Positions 8,149 through 17,645 of a stretch of 64,000 nt of DNA are shown here, piece after piece. Position 1 is the first letter of the stretch. Every line of letters begins with the position of its first letter. The translations under genes were made by a program, and so were the position numbers. The DNA comes from JBJENW01 sp051880395 (GTDB lineage Bacteria > Bacillota > Clostridia > Lachnospirales > Lachnospiraceae): assembly GCA_051880395.1 (NCBI GenBank), contig JBJENW010000063.1:20016-84015 (forward strand). Direction: 5' to 3'. The notes beneath the pieces were generated by a model. The model saw only the letters and a program-made list of their open reading frames with translations. It did not search any database and was not told where the DNA came from.

Positions 8149-10002
8149 TTACGCTGTCATATCAACGGAGTTTCCGTTTTCCAACATCATCTTTGCTTTC
8201 AAACTGTCATCCTCTGACAGATCTTCAAATAATGCCTGAATATTTTCTTCATTTAAATTTAGATTTCTCCTTGCCTGCTGTCTCTCTTGTTCCTGCTGAT
8301 TCTGCTGTCCCATTTCCTGACTCATCTGGTGCTGATTTCCTTCTAAGTTCTGTTCAAATTCATGGCTTGCAATGGTGACTTCGATTGCCTGTACCTTAAT
8401 TCCCTGTTGGTTCAAACTTTCCTGCAGTCGGCTGATCTGGTGCTCGATGGCATCTTTTACCGCAGAATCCTGTGCGGCAAGCTGTGCTGTCAGCACTCCG
8501 TTTTTATAGGACGCCTGCAAATACACTTTTCCCAAATGCTCCGGATTCAGCTGCATGGAAATTGTCGTGCCGTCAAGAGAAATATGTGTCTTCGCGAATT
8601 TTGTGATCTGTTCGATGATCGCCTGCGCATCCACCTGCTGTGTGGCCGCCTGTGCAGGCTGTGTCGTCTGCTGTGTGGCCGACAACTGCTGAGACTGCAT
8701 CCCATGTACCGGATTTGGCGTTGTCTCCGCTTTGCCATGTGTCACTTTTGACGGTTCCTGTGTCTTCTGGGCCGATGCCTCTTGCGTCTGTTCCTGTGAA
8801 ATCATTTCTTTCGAAGACATCTGTCTACGATCAGTTGTCTGCCTGCCCGCCTCCCCATTTGAATCCTCTTGTGACTGTGTGTTTTCCTGCTGGGATGCTT
8901 CCTCTGCTTTTTCCATCCTGGTTGGTGCTTCTTTTTCAAGAATCGGTTTGTCTTGGTCGTCACTGCCAGTTTCCGACCGTTCTTCCACTTTTTGTGCAGT
9001 TTGTACGTTCTGACCTGTTTGCAGGGTTTCTTTTGTCGAAACCTTTTTGGCATCTTCGGTGACTGCCAATTCCTGGCTGTCTACAGGATCTGCTGTCTGT
9101 TGAAGCTGTACTGACTCTGTGTCAGATACCTTTTCATTTCCCTCTGTAATGTTTGGCATTTGTTCTGTCTGTGGCTGCAACACTTCCCTTTCAGATGTTT
9201 CCGTCTGTGTCTTTTCACTTTGCTTGTAGCCCGCTTCGTCCGTTACCGGATTCTCGGTGACCTCTTCTGTTGCTTCCTTATCTTGCATGGTCTTTGAATT
9301 TTCCGACGCTGTTTTTGCTTGCTGCGATTCTTCTGTTTTTGGCTGTTGGTTCAGGCTCTGTGTCACTGACTGCTCAGCTGCATCTTCCTGCTCAGATGAT
9401 TCCACTTTTCCAGTCTGCTGTTGTAACATGGCATCCGAGAGTTTTTGCAGTTCCTCAGCCGATAATCCAAGTTCTTCCTGCAGATCTTGTGTCAGATTCT
9501 GCCATTGTCCCATCATTTGTGAAAAATCGCTGTTTAGCAACAGACTGCTGACATCGCTGTTTCCTGTCAATTCTGTTGCAAGCTGCATCAGTGCTGTCGG
9601 CTGAAGCAGATTTTCATAGGTCAACCCAAGTTTTTCCATTGCCTCTTCGATCTGCTCATCCGTCACTCCAAATGCATCTTTTAGCATCGCATCTGCCTGA
9701 TTTTGAAAAGACTGCATCGCATCCTGCACTTTTTGAGGCTGCATCTGTTCATTCCTGCCTGTCATCTGTTTGAATTGAAGTTTGCTTTTCGATTGCTGCA
9801 GATCGACCGTCTGATCTTGTTTTGCTGCTTTCGTCTGAGTATTTTTATCAAACGATGCTGTGTCGGTCTGCACCGATACCTGTCCAAGTAATGCAGAAAA
9901 CATTCCCTGTTGTGTTTCTGCCGCCTTTGCATCTGACTTCCCATTTGTGCGTATCCTGGTGTCCGTGTTCTGGGAGAGACCAGAAATCATCGATTCTGGC
10001 AT
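8149..10002 (-). CDS. fliK: Flagellar hook-length control protein FliK
   Basis: FliK measures hook length and triggers the export substrate switch. The long N-terminal part (about 1-440) is low complexity, rich in Gln, Glu, Thr and Ser, as expected of the ruler region. The conserved C-terminal domain (about 445-545) contains the family core ISMQLNPEHLGKVYLQASYKNGVLTAQL followed by IEHQISRLQESLNQQGIKVQAIEV. I place the start at the ATG at 10002 (MPESMISGL) because AAAGGAGG lies about 7 bases upstream; the longer reading from 10020 would put this site inside the coding sequence. Predicted length is 617 residues. Confidence 0.9.
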   Translation of the reverse strand: MPESMISGLSQNTDTRIRTNGKSDAKAAETQQGMFSALLGQVSVQTDTASFDKNTQTKAAKQDQTVDLQQSKSKLQFKQMTGRNEQMQPQKVQDAMQSFQNQADAMLKDAFGVTDEQIEEAMEKLGLTYENLLQPTALMQLATELTGNSDVSSLLLNSDFSQMMGQWQNLTQDLQEELGLSAEELQKLSDAMLQQQTGKVESSEQEDAAEQSVTQSLNQQPKTEESQQAKTASENSKTMQDKEATEEVTENPVTDEAGYKQSEKTQTETSEREVLQPQTEQMPNITEGNEKVSDTESVQLQQTADPVDSQELAVTEDAKKVSTKETLQTGQNVQTAQKVEERSETGSDDQDKPILEKEAPTRMEKAEEASQQENTQSQEDSNGEAGRQTTDRRQMSSKEMISQEQTQEASAQKTQEPSKVTHGKAETTPNPVHGMQSQQLSATQQTTQPAQAATQQVDAQAIIEQITKFAKTHISLDGTTISMQLNPEHLGKVYLQASYKNGVLTAQLAAQDSAVKDAIEHQISRLQESLNQQGIKVQAIEVTIASHEFEQNLEGNQHQMSQEMGQQNQQEQERQQARRNLNLNEENIQALFEDLSEDDSLKAKMMLENGNSVDMTA

Positions 10003-10092
10003 GTTCATTCCTCCTTTCATCTATGATGTATTTATAGAAAACCGCGAATCCCAGTTGCCGCATCTTATCGTCGTCGCAGTGATCTGCTGATT

Positions 10093-10956
10093 TTACTGTT
10101 TTGGCTCCATCAACTCTGTCACTTTTGCCGCTGTTTCTTTATCCATCGCGCCTAATATACTAGAGCTTGCGGATGCACTCATATTTTCTAATATCTTTGA
10201 AACCAGTCTCAGATTATCGGTCATTGTATCAAAAATAGCCGCCGCTTCTTTTGGTTTCATACTAGAGTACATCTTCACATAATCTTGTAATTCTTGATCC
10301 GTCTCATCTTGTTTTACCACCTGTTTATACAGGTTTTCTGCATTTGCCGGATCAATTTCTTCATAATATTTCTTATATTCAGATATATCGGGTGCTTGAT
10401 CGCCAAAAACAACCTCCTCATAAAATTTTGCTTTCTCTTCCTCAAATTTTTTCTGATTTTGTTCATATTCCGAGAGTCTTTGAACTTCTTTTTTTAACTC
10501 CCGTGTCTTTGCATCACTGTCAGATGTGTTGCTCTCTGCTTCCCTCAGCTGTTTTTCCAGCTCTTTAATACGGGCAATCGCCGCATCTACCGTCTGATAC
10601 TCGCTATATGCATCCGAAATCTGTGGCTCCTTATCTTCCTCTCCGGTATCCGGTAAAATTCGATTCAGATATGGAGTATCTTTGAAAAGCGGCGTCATTA
10701 CCGTGGAGCCAAAGCCGCCAACGTCCATTTTGATCAAAAGCGCAATGATGACCAGCCAGACCGCTACGATGATCAGAGTCACAAAAAACATCGCGATCTT
10801 ACTACCGACGCCGGTTTTCTCTTCCTCTCCTTCTCCACCGTTTCCTTTTTTCGCTTTCTTTTCTGCTTTTTTTCTTGCTTTTTCTTCTTTTTTCCGCTGT
10901 TTTTTATCCACAGTTTCTTCTCCCTGCGGTGTCTGCGATTCCTGCTCTTTTGCCAT
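10093..10956 (-). CDS. MotE/YlxF-like flagellar membrane protein
   Basis: This protein has a highly charged Lys/Glu N-terminus, one membrane segment (SKIAMFFVTLIIVAVWLVIIALLI) and a long coiled coil (about 120-200). The C-terminal domain resembles the MgtE N-domain (YVKMYSSMKPKEAAAIFDTMTDNLRLVSKILENMSASASSSILGAMD). This architecture matches MotE/YlxF/FlbB proteins, encoded next to fliJ in many Gram-positive operons and thought to act as periplasmic or membrane chaperones for stator or rod assembly. The ATG at 10956 is chosen because GGAGG precedes it. It is distinguished from real MgtE transporters by the lack of CBS and transport domains. Confidence 0.85.
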   Translation of the reverse strand: MAKEQESQTPQGEETVDKKQRKKEEKARKKAEKKAKKGNGGEGEEEKTGVGSKIAMFFVTLIIVAVWLVIIALLIKMDVGGFGSTVMTPLFKDTPYLNRILPDTGEEDKEPQISDAYSEYQTVDAAIARIKELEKQLREAESNTSDSDAKTRELKKEVQRLSEYEQNQKKFEEEKAKFYEEVVFGDQAPDISEYKKYYEEIDPANAENLYKQVVKQDETDQELQDYVKMYSSMKPKEAAAIFDTMTDNLRLVSKILENMSASASSSILGAMDKETAAKVTELMEPKQ

Positions 10957-10988
10957 GTCTGCCTCCATTCCGGCGAATCAGCCTGCCT

Positions 10989-11438
10989 TTATTCTGCGTT
11001 TTTTTGATAACTGTAGCTTACCAGCTCATCGACTGCTTTATTTTCTTCTGCGCCGAGTTCTTCTTTAAATTCTTCAAATGCTTTCTCTCTCAATTTTTCA
11101 TGCGTTTTTCTCTCGATCATCACATCATTCAGCTTTTGGCGTGCTGCATCCACGTTTTTTTCCGCCACCTGTACCCGTGCCGTCTGCGCACGGATGGCCG
11201 ACTGCATCGCCTCGATCGCATCCCGGCAGGACTGGATTTCCAAAATATGAATCGTTCCACCATTTACCAGCTCACGCGATTGCTGCTCATATCCATCTTT
11301 TCGCCGCATTAACTCCATCAGTTTATCCTCTTCCTCTCGAAGTTTAGCATTCGCCGTGGAAAATGCGATTTTTGCCTGACTCTCCAATTGATACTTAATA
11401 TTTAGAATGTTCTGCATCTTGTAAACAAATTTTGCCAT
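10989..11438 (-). CDS. fliJ: Flagellar export chaperone FliJ
   Basis: FliJ (149 residues) is predicted to be almost entirely an antiparallel coiled coil, with AKFVYKMQNILNIKYQLESQAKIAFSTANAKLREEEDKL at the start. That is typical of the stalk subunit that sits in the FliI hexamer and helps couple ATP hydrolysis to export. The position directly after fliI and before the MotE-like gene is the usual one. Individual motifs are weak in this family, so the call rests on length, helical pattern and gene order. The start is preceded by AAAGGGGCG. Confidence 0.9.
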   Translation of the reverse strand: MAKFVYKMQNILNIKYQLESQAKIAFSTANAKLREEEDKLMELMRRKDGYEQQSRELVNGGTIHILEIQSCRDAIEAMQSAIRAQTARVQVAEKNVDAARQKLNDVMIERKTHEKLREKAFEEFKEELGAEENKAVDELVSYSYQKNAE

Positions 11439-11455
11439 GAAAAACGCCCCTTTGT

Positions 11456-12763
11456 TTATTCAAATACTTTTTGTAATTCTTCGAGTTCCTCTTCAAATGT
11501 AAATTTTTCATGTGTGCCCTGCATCAGAAATGCATTAACCTGATCGATTTTTTGGATTGCAAAGTCAATATCCTTATTTGATCCCTTTTTATAGGCACCG
11601 ATATTGATCAAATCCTCCGCTTCCTGATATGTTGCTAACACATTTTTCATTTTTCCTGCCAGCTTTTTATGCTCGTCCGATGCAATACTGCTCATGCATC
11701 GGGAAATACTCTGCAACACATCGATCGCAGGATAATGATTTTTATGTCCCAGTTTTCGAGATAACATAATATGACCATCAAGAATACTTCGCGCTGTATC
11801 CGTGATCGGTTCATTGAAATCATCACCATCTACTAGTACGGTGTAGAGTCCGGTAATCGAACCTTTATCAGAATTTCCGGCTCGTTCTAACAATTTTGGC
11901 ATTTCCGAATACACGCTCGGCGGATAACCGCGCGTCACCGGCGGCTCACCGGAAGCCAATCCGATCTCTCTTTGTGCCATAGAAAAACGAGTCAGCGAAT
12001 CCATCATCAAAAGGACATCCTTTCCCTGGTCACGGAAATACTCTGCGATTGCAGTTGCAGTTTTCGCTGCTTTATTTCGAATCAGAGCCGGTTTATCAGA
12101 AGTCGCTACAATGACAACCGAGCGGCGCATTCCTTCCTCTCCCATATCTCGTTCAATAAATTCTCTTACCTCTCGTCCGCGCTCTCCTATGAGCGCGATC
12201 ACATTGATATCTGCTTTGGTATTGCGGGCGAACATGCCCAGAAGGGTACTTTTTCCGACACCTGAACCAGCAAAGATTCCGATTCTCTGCCCCCTGCCGA
12301 TCGTTAAAAGGCCGTCTACCGCCTTAACGCCCAGAGGAAGTACCTCATTAATGATCACACGGTCCATCGGATCAGGAGGTGTCGCTTCCACCGGATATTC
12401 CTCCGCCAATGAAAGACTGTCTACATCGGTCGGATTTCCGATTCCGTCAAGCGTATGTCCGAGTATTTCCGGTCCAAGTCGGACCATCAACGGATGTCCG
12501 GTATTTTCCACCACACAACCAACGCCGATTCCTTCTACACTCTCAAACGGCATTAAAAGGATTCGTTTGTCACGAAATCCGACCACCTCCGCCATCACAT
12601 ACAGATCGCGTTCTGTGTCGATAATGATTTTACATAGATCATTTAATTTTGCATCCGGTCCGACCGATTCGATCGTAAGACCGACGATTTTTACTACTTT
12701 TCCCAATCGTTTAAAATAGGTACCATCTGCAAGCTGCAAATATTTGTCCAAATTATACCCCAC
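11456..12763 (-). CDS. fliI: Flagellum-specific ATPase FliI
   Basis: FliI is the F1-type ATPase of the flagellar type III export system. Walker A is GIFAGSGVGKSTLL at about 162-175, Walker B is VLLMMDSLTRF near 250, and the catalytic-glutamate segment is ALIGERGREVREFIE. The GYPPSVYSEMPKLLERAG stretch is typical of FliI rather than of ATP synthase beta. Length (435) is standard. It starts with GTG after GTGAGGGGAG. FliH, encoded just upstream, inhibits and positions it, while FliJ, encoded downstream, acts as its central stalk. Confidence 0.97.
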   Translation of the reverse strand: MGYNLDKYLQLADGTYFKRLGKVVKIVGLTIESVGPDAKLNDLCKIIIDTERDLYVMAEVVGFRDKRILLMPFESVEGIGVGCVVENTGHPLMVRLGPEILGHTLDGIGNPTDVDSLSLAEEYPVEATPPDPMDRVIINEVLPLGVKAVDGLLTIGRGQRIGIFAGSGVGKSTLLGMFARNTKADINVIALIGERGREVREFIERDMGEEGMRRSVVIVATSDKPALIRNKAAKTATAIAEYFRDQGKDVLLMMDSLTRFSMAQREIGLASGEPPVTRGYPPSVYSEMPKLLERAGNSDKGSITGLYTVLVDGDDFNEPITDTARSILDGHIMLSRKLGHKNHYPAIDVLQSISRCMSSIASDEHKKLAGKMKNVLATYQEAEDLINIGAYKKGSNKDIDFAIQKIDQVNAFLMQGTHEKFTFEEELEELQKVFE

Positions 12764-12773
12764 TGTTCTCCCC

Positions 12774-13580
12774 TCACATACTCAAGCATTTAATATCTTT
12801 TACCAGATTTTCTAACTGAATGCCAAGACTACAATCAAAAATACCCGAATCCGTGTCGATCAGGCATTCATTTTCTTTTAACATCGGATCCGCTGTAATC
12901 GCAAGCGAAATATCCTTTCCAACTTTTGTCAGAATATCCTGCTTATGTCCCTCCACAAATGCATAATTATCTTCTGACACGCGTACGTTAAACTCATGAC
13001 AGCCTTCCATCTTTCGCATGCTCTTTTTGATCAAATGCACAAGAATCGCTTTATTATCGTCAAACTGCACATGAAATACTTTTTCAAACACTTGTGTGAT
13101 CACATCCACCAGCTGCGGTTCTAGCTCTTCCATTTGTTTTTGATACTGTGCATCTAACTGTTCTTTGTACTCCGACAATTCTGCTTTTTCCTGTTCCATT
13201 TCCTGCAGCGCTTCGGCATGACCATCCGCATACCCCTGGGAGTGCCCCTCCTTGCGCGCCTGCTGTTCAATCTGCTGTTTTTGCTGATTTGCAGATGCGA
13301 TCAATGCATCTGCCTGTTGTCTGGCATCCGCAAGAATCGCATCCGCTTCCTCTTGTGTCATCTCTTCTAAGCTTTTCTGATCTTCTAGTATATCCTCAAC
13401 TTTTTCTGCATTAATTCCTTCTGTGAAACCTTCTACAAATCCTTCCCCCTGCTGGCTGGTCTCTTCGCGAAGTTTTTTTGCCAGCTCTTCTAATTTTTCT
13501 TCTACTGCCCGATTTGAGTCAATGACACGTGTCGGTGCATCGACCTTTGTGCCATAGCATTGTTTATAAAAATTATACAA
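12774..13580 (-). CDS. fliH: Flagellar assembly protein FliH
   Basis: FliH binds the FliI N-terminus and the export gate. The central part is a long Gln/Glu-rich coiled coil (about 30-165, including repeated GHSQGYADGHAEAL-like glycine heptads typical of FliH). The C-terminal half resembles the stator-like E-subunit domain (KAILVHLIKKSMRKMEG). I place the start at TTG 13578-13580 (MYNFYKQCYGTK): GGAGGTGA lies 8 bases upstream and the codon overlaps the fliG stop by 8 bp. A longer frame would overlap fliG by over 100 bp without a ribosome binding site. Predicted length 268 is normal. Confidence 0.9.
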   Translation of the reverse strand: MYNFYKQCYGTKVDAPTRVIDSNRAVEEKLEELAKKLREETSQQGEGFVEGFTEGINAEKVEDILEDQKSLEEMTQEEADAILADARQQADALIASANQQKQQIEQQARKEGHSQGYADGHAEALQEMEQEKAELSEYKEQLDAQYQKQMEELEPQLVDVITQVFEKVFHVQFDDNKAILVHLIKKSMRKMEGCHEFNVRVSEDNYAFVEGHKQDILTKVGKDISLAITADPMLKENECLIDTDSGIFDCSLGIQLENLVKDIKCLSM

Positions 13581-14577
13581 CGATCTCGTCACCTCCACCT
13601 CTGGAAATAACAATCTCTGCGGACTCTTCCAGTTTTCGAATGACGCCGACGATCTTCTGCTGTGCCTCTTCGACATCCTTCATTCGAACCGGTCCCATAA
13701 ATTCCATATCCTCTTTGATCATCGATGCCAGACGCTGTGACAAGTTCTTGAAAATTGCAGCCTGTACTTCTTCGTTTGCCCCCTTCAATGCCACTGCAAG
13801 GTCATTGTTGTCGACATCACGCAGCACACGCTGAATGGCTCTGTCGTCCAAAAGAAGGATATCCTCGAATACAAACATCTTCTTTCTGATCTCGTCTGCC
13901 AACTCCGGCTCTTCGATCTCCATAGATTCCATAATATGTTTCTCTGTACCACGATCGACAGTATTTAAGATGTTTACGATCGCATCGACGCCTCCGACAA
14001 TCGTGTAATCCTGATTGATCAAGGATGATAACTTTCGTTCCAATACACGCTCGACCTCCTTTATTACATCCGGTGCGGTACGGTCCATTGTCGCGATACG
14101 TTTTGCGACATCGGCCTGCTTTTCCGGTGACAGTGCACTTAAGATCAGCGCCGACTGTCCCGGTGCCAGATACGATAAGATCAATGCAATGGTCTGCGGA
14201 TGTTCGTCCTGAATGAAATTCAAAATCTGTGACGGTTCGGTCTTTCGGATAAACTCGAACGGACGAACCTGTAACGACGCTGTCAGCTTTGAAATAACAT
14301 CCTGTGCTTTTTCGCTTCCCAATGCTTTTTCCAACAGTTCTTTTGCGTATCCAATACCGCCTTCGGCGATGTACTGCTGTGCCAGACAGATCTGATAAAA
14401 TTCATTTAGAATCTTCTCCTTGTCCGCCGGTGATACACTTCTGGTATTTGCAATTTCCAATGTCAGTTCTTCAATTTCTTCTTCTTTCAAATGTTTAAAG
14501 ATTGCTGCCGACTTTTCTGGTCCAAGCGCAATTAAAAGGATGGCTGCCTTCTGCACTCCGCTGTATTCTTCTGCCAT
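13573..14577 (-). CDS. fliG: Flagellar motor switch protein FliG
   Basis: FliG links the MS ring to the C-ring and meets MotA. It shows the N-terminal VQKAAILLIALGPEKSAAIFKHL segment, the middle domain EHPQTIALILSYL (the EHPQ motif that binds FliM) and the C-terminal torque helix MFVFEDILLLDDRAIQRVLRDVD with its charged residues. The ATG at 14577 (MAEEYSG) has GGGAG upstream; a GTG at 14589 would overlap the end of fliF. Length (334) is standard. Confidence 0.96.
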   Translation of the reverse strand: MAEEYSGVQKAAILLIALGPEKSAAIFKHLKEEEIEELTLEIANTRSVSPADKEKILNEFYQICLAQQYIAEGGIGYAKELLEKALGSEKAQDVISKLTASLQVRPFEFIRKTEPSQILNFIQDEHPQTIALILSYLAPGQSALILSALSPEKQADVAKRIATMDRTAPDVIKEVERVLERKLSSLINQDYTIVGGVDAIVNILNTVDRGTEKHIMESMEIEEPELADEIRKKMFVFEDILLLDDRAIQRVLRDVDNNDLAVALKGANEEVQAAIFKNLSQRLASMIKEDMEFMGPVRMKDVEEAQQKIVGVIRKLEESAEIVISRGGGDEIVV

Positions 14578-14579
14578 AT

Positions 14580-16184
14580 CTACTCCCACTCCTCATTTAG
14601 CCAATTGCGCAATAACGATGCAACCGCTTCTGGATTTTCATCAACAAATTTTTCAATCTGTATACGAGCCTCTGATTTATCATTAAATCCGATATCCTCC
14701 AGTGGCTCTTGTACTTCTTTGGTCGTTTCCAAAAGATCCTCCACAGACAATTCTGGTTCCGGTTCTGCAACCGCTTCTTTTCTGGTACTCTTGAATACCA
14801 CAAATCCAAGCATAGCAAAGATCAGCACCGCCAGAATGATCGGCAGATAATCCTTCACATCAAACCCGTTATTATCAGAATATTGGAAAAACGGAACCTC
14901 ATAGGCAATAATCGAAATGTTATCCTGTGAAAAGCCGGTCGCATTTGCAACTGCCGTGTAAAATTCCTCATCCACATCTGTCTTCTTTCGTTCCTCATTT
15001 GCCGCTTTGAACTCGTCAAACGTCATTTTATCCAATGTTCCATCGTTTTTCAACGCATCTTCATTGTATATTTTATATTTTGTTGCGACCACAGTCAGAG
15101 ACGATTCGTCATATTTGATGCTGCCGATTCCCTTTTCTGTGTTCGTCACTTCCTCATCTAGCGCGTGTTCTTTGGAATTATCTGTAACAGTGGAATTATT
15201 GATCGTTCCATCCTGCGTCATATATGTCGTATCATCCTGATTTGTATCTGTTCCCGGAACGGCTGCTGTTCCGCCCTCTGTCGTCGCTTCGTAATTTTTT
15301 TCTGTTGTCAGATATCCTTCGTCCCGGTTTTCTGGTATGCTGTATTTTTTCGTTGTCACATTGCTTCTGTCAAAATCCAGTACCAGATTCATGCCGACTT
15401 CGATGTTATCGTAAACATCACTTCCGAGCATGACATCTTTTACCTCTGACTTCACGCGCTTCTCTTCTTTGTTTTTATACGTCTGCTGTGTCGTACTTGC
15501 TGTTCCGATCGGATCCGATGAATCCCCGCCGGAAAACAAAACATTTGTATCCGAATCCATGATCAAAATATTATCGGTACTTTTATTGCCGACCGCAGTC
15601 GCGATATAATTCGCCAGTCCCGCTGCCTGTTCCTCTTCCATTTTCCCTTCTAATTCGAGGATCACACTGGCATATGTCTCTTCTTTTGTCGCATTGATTG
15701 TTCCGTCATCCTCCGGAATCGACAGGGTGACTTTTGCACTTTTTACATTTGCAAGCGTCTCCAATTTTGCCGATATATCTTCTTCCAGATAAAGCTGATA
15801 TTTCTTTGTCTTATCCGATTCCGTCGCACTAAATCCACCGTCAAAAACATTATCAATGTCATAATTTGCAGCCGGTATATCGTTGCTTCCCAAAAGTAAG
15901 ACTGCATCTGCATCATCTTTGGCATCTACCATAAAAGTCAGATTGTCTTTTGCGATTTCATATTTGATTCCCTCTCCATCAAGCAGTTCTTTGACCTCCG
16001 AAGCCTGTGCGGTGTTCTCGCATGTGATCAGCGTCTGCATTGTCGGTCTGGAGCTGACAAAATATAAAATACCAAGTGCAACCAAAACCACAGCGATCAC
16101 GCTGATGATAGCAGCCCTCTGCTTGGTAGAAAATTTTTTCCACCATTCTACAATTTTGTTTAAAAGCTCTTTTCCCTTTTCCAC
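14580..16184 (-). CDS. fliF: Flagellar MS-ring protein FliF
   Basis: FliF forms the MS ring, the first structure of the basal body. Two membrane segments frame the protein: AAIISVIAVVLVALGILYFVSS near residue 25 and YLPIILAVLIFAMLGFVVF near 430. Between them lies the ring-building region with RPTMQTLI and AKVTLSIPED (about 145) typical of YscJ/FliF domains. The C-terminal tail (DKSEARIQIEKFVDENPEAVASLLRNWLNEEW) is the FliG-binding motif. Length 534 is normal. The start is GTG after GTAGGTGGG. It is flanked by fliE and fliG. Confidence 0.95.
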   Translation of the reverse strand: MEKGKELLNKIVEWWKKFSTKQRAAIISVIAVVLVALGILYFVSSRPTMQTLITCENTAQASEVKELLDGEGIKYEIAKDNLTFMVDAKDDADAVLLLGSNDIPAANYDIDNVFDGGFSATESDKTKKYQLYLEEDISAKLETLANVKSAKVTLSIPEDDGTINATKEETYASVILELEGKMEEEQAAGLANYIATAVGNKSTDNILIMDSDTNVLFSGGDSSDPIGTASTTQQTYKNKEEKRVKSEVKDVMLGSDVYDNIEVGMNLVLDFDRSNVTTKKYSIPENRDEGYLTTEKNYEATTEGGTAAVPGTDTNQDDTTYMTQDGTINNSTVTDNSKEHALDEEVTNTEKGIGSIKYDESSLTVVATKYKIYNEDALKNDGTLDKMTFDEFKAANEERKKTDVDEEFYTAVANATGFSQDNISIIAYEVPFFQYSDNNGFDVKDYLPIILAVLIFAMLGFVVFKSTRKEAVAEPEPELSVEDLLETTKEVQEPLEDIGFNDKSEARIQIEKFVDENPEAVASLLRNWLNEEWE

Positions 16185-16200
16185 GTCTCAACCCACCTAC

Positions 16201-16512
16201 TTATATCTGCATATTCATAATTTCTTTGTACGCATCCAATACTTTATTTCGTACTGCTGATGTATACATAAGAGCATAATTCGCTTTATACTGTGCAATT
16301 TGAAGATCATGCGTGTTTTCCGCCTCCCCGAGCGCAAAACGTATTGATTCCGTCTCTGCATTTTGCTCCAGCGAATTTGTCTCATTGATCATATCCATCG
16401 CCGATTGCAAAATCGTACCAAACTGTTGGTTTTGCCCGGTATCATTCAATTTCGCCGATGCCTGCTTATAATAATCCGTAGGTGTAACAGCCTGCAATGT
16501 TGACATATTCAT
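16201..16512 (-). CDS. fliE: Hook-basal body complex protein FliE
   Basis: FliE connects the MS ring to the rod. This is a 103-residue helical protein with the family's C-terminal core AENTHDLQIAQYKANYALMYTSAVRNKVLDAYKEIMNMQI, in which the HDLQIA and RNKVLDAY segments are diagnostic. I use the ATG at 16512 (MNMSTLQAV), since GGGGAG precedes it; a TTG at 16539 would include the binding site in the protein. It sits between flgC and fliF in the usual order. Confidence 0.93.
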   Translation of the reverse strand: MNMSTLQAVTPTDYYKQASAKLNDTGQNQQFGTILQSAMDMINETNSLEQNAETESIRFALGEAENTHDLQIAQYKANYALMYTSAVRNKVLDAYKEIMNMQI

Positions 16513-16542
16513 CTTTTCTCCCCCTTTTTCCTTATTCAATTA

Positions 16543-16989
16543 TTATTTTCCGATGGAAAGTCCTGCCTGTGCCATAGACTTGCTAGAGTCAAATGCTGTC
16601 GTATTCGCTTCGTATGCCCTTGTCGCGTCGATCATATTTGTCATCTCCGTGACAATATTCACATTCGGATAATGCACATATCCGTTTTCATCCGCATCAG
16701 GGTTTGACGGATCATAAGTCATAACCTCGGGTGTCGTCGTATCCTCCCCTACTTGTGATACCTTTACACCATTTCCGATATAACTGTTTCTCGCCTGTGT
16801 TCTCGCTAAAACCTTTGAAAAAGGTGTCACCCCTTTTTCCTGAAATGTTACAATTTTTCGTTTATACGGTGTTCCATCCTCCGTTCTTGTCGTATTTACG
16901 TTTGCAACATTCTCCGCAATGATGTCCGTCCGAAATCGCTGCGCGCTCATGCCACTCGCACTGATATCAAATGCCTGAAATAATCCCAT
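16543..16989 (-). CDS. flgC: Flagellar basal-body rod protein FlgC
   Basis: FlgC (148 residues) is a proximal rod subunit. The N-terminus LFQAFDISASGMSAQRFRTDIIAENVANVNTTRTEDG is the conserved rod/hook helix and NVANVNT motif. The middle contains GVKVSQVGED, and the C-terminus has YPNVNIVTEMTNMIDATRAYEANTTAFDSSKSMAQAGLSIGK, the matching coiled-coil end. It partners with FlgB, encoded upstream. The start has GAGGGAGGAACG upstream. Confidence 0.97.
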   Translation of the reverse strand: MGLFQAFDISASGMSAQRFRTDIIAENVANVNTTRTEDGTPYKRKIVTFQEKGVTPFSKVLARTQARNSYIGNGVKVSQVGEDTTTPEVMTYDPSNPDADENGYVHYPNVNIVTEMTNMIDATRAYEANTTAFDSSKSMAQAGLSIGK

Positions 16990-17045
16990 AGTCGTTCCTC
17001 CCTCTCTTTATTTTTTTATTTTGTCACTTCTATGGTGTCTGATAT

Positions 17046-17435
17046 CTAGCTTAATACTGTTTTCATACGATTAAATTCCTGTGTGATACTGTCTGTCAGT
17101 GCCTGATAGCGAATCTGTTCGGATGCTAACTCGACGTTCTCGGTATCAATATCCACGTTATTTTTATCCTGGCGATATGAAAATTCTGACGCATCGGTAT
17201 AAGCCTGTGCATTTAAATGAGACAATTCCACATTGCTTACCGCTTCATCTACACTCCGATACTTACTGCTGCCAAGTTCTGCCTTCAACAGACTTTCAAA
17301 ATTCACGTCCTGTCTCTTGTAGCCCGGAGTGTCGACATTTGCAATGTTATTATTTAGTACTGTCCCTCGTTTCCAGCTCGCATCCGCCGCTTTATCTAAT
17401 ACATTTACATAATTATAAACCCCTGAACTGATCAT
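17046..17435 (-). CDS. flgB: Flagellar basal-body rod protein FlgB
   Basis: FlgB (129 residues) is a proximal rod subunit and the first gene of this operon. It has the LDKAADASWKRGTVLNNNIANVDTPGYKRQDVNF motif (NNIANVDTPGYK) near the N-terminus and a C-terminal helix with DKNNVDIDTENVELASEQIRYQALTDSITQEF. The ATG follows AAGGAGGGGAG. A sigma-A-like promoter lies about 50 bp upstream, so this is probably where transcription of the whole flagellar operon begins. Confidence 0.97.
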   Translation of the reverse strand: MISSGVYNYVNVLDKAADASWKRGTVLNNNIANVDTPGYKRQDVNFESLLKAELGSSKYRSVDEAVSNVELSHLNAQAYTDASEFSYRQDKNNVDIDTENVELASEQIRYQALTDSITQEFNRMKTVLS

Positions 17436-17484
17436 TGACTCCCCTCCTTATTCTACGTACTCATCTTCCATTACTCATATATTT

Positions 17485-17512
17485 ATTATAAGTCATATTG
17501 TCGAAAAGACAA
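17485..17512 (-). promoter_or_regulatory. Probable promoter of the flagellar operon
   Basis: On the minus strand TTGTCT (17507-17512) and TATAAT (17485-17490) are separated by 16 bp, about 50 bp before the flgB ATG. This is a good vegetative sigma-A-type promoter. I do not see a clear sigma-D (TAAA/GCCGATAA) motif here. The stretch 17461-17680 has no convincing gene. Confidence 0.65.
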
Positions 17513-17645
17513 GTACTTTTTTCCTTTTTTTGTAGAAAATTCACGAATCTCTTTTCTAATTGTATCAAATAAAAGCGGCTTTTGGATAAAAATGACGAAA
17601 AATGCAGTGTATCCGTTGAAGTTTGCATTTGTACAGTTGTGGAAT

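Noticed and set aside
8547..10037. Several 60-190 codon frames opposite or out of frame with fliK
   Set aside because: Low-complexity Gln/Ser/Glu coding in fliK leaves other frames open; no ribosome binding sites or recognisable products.
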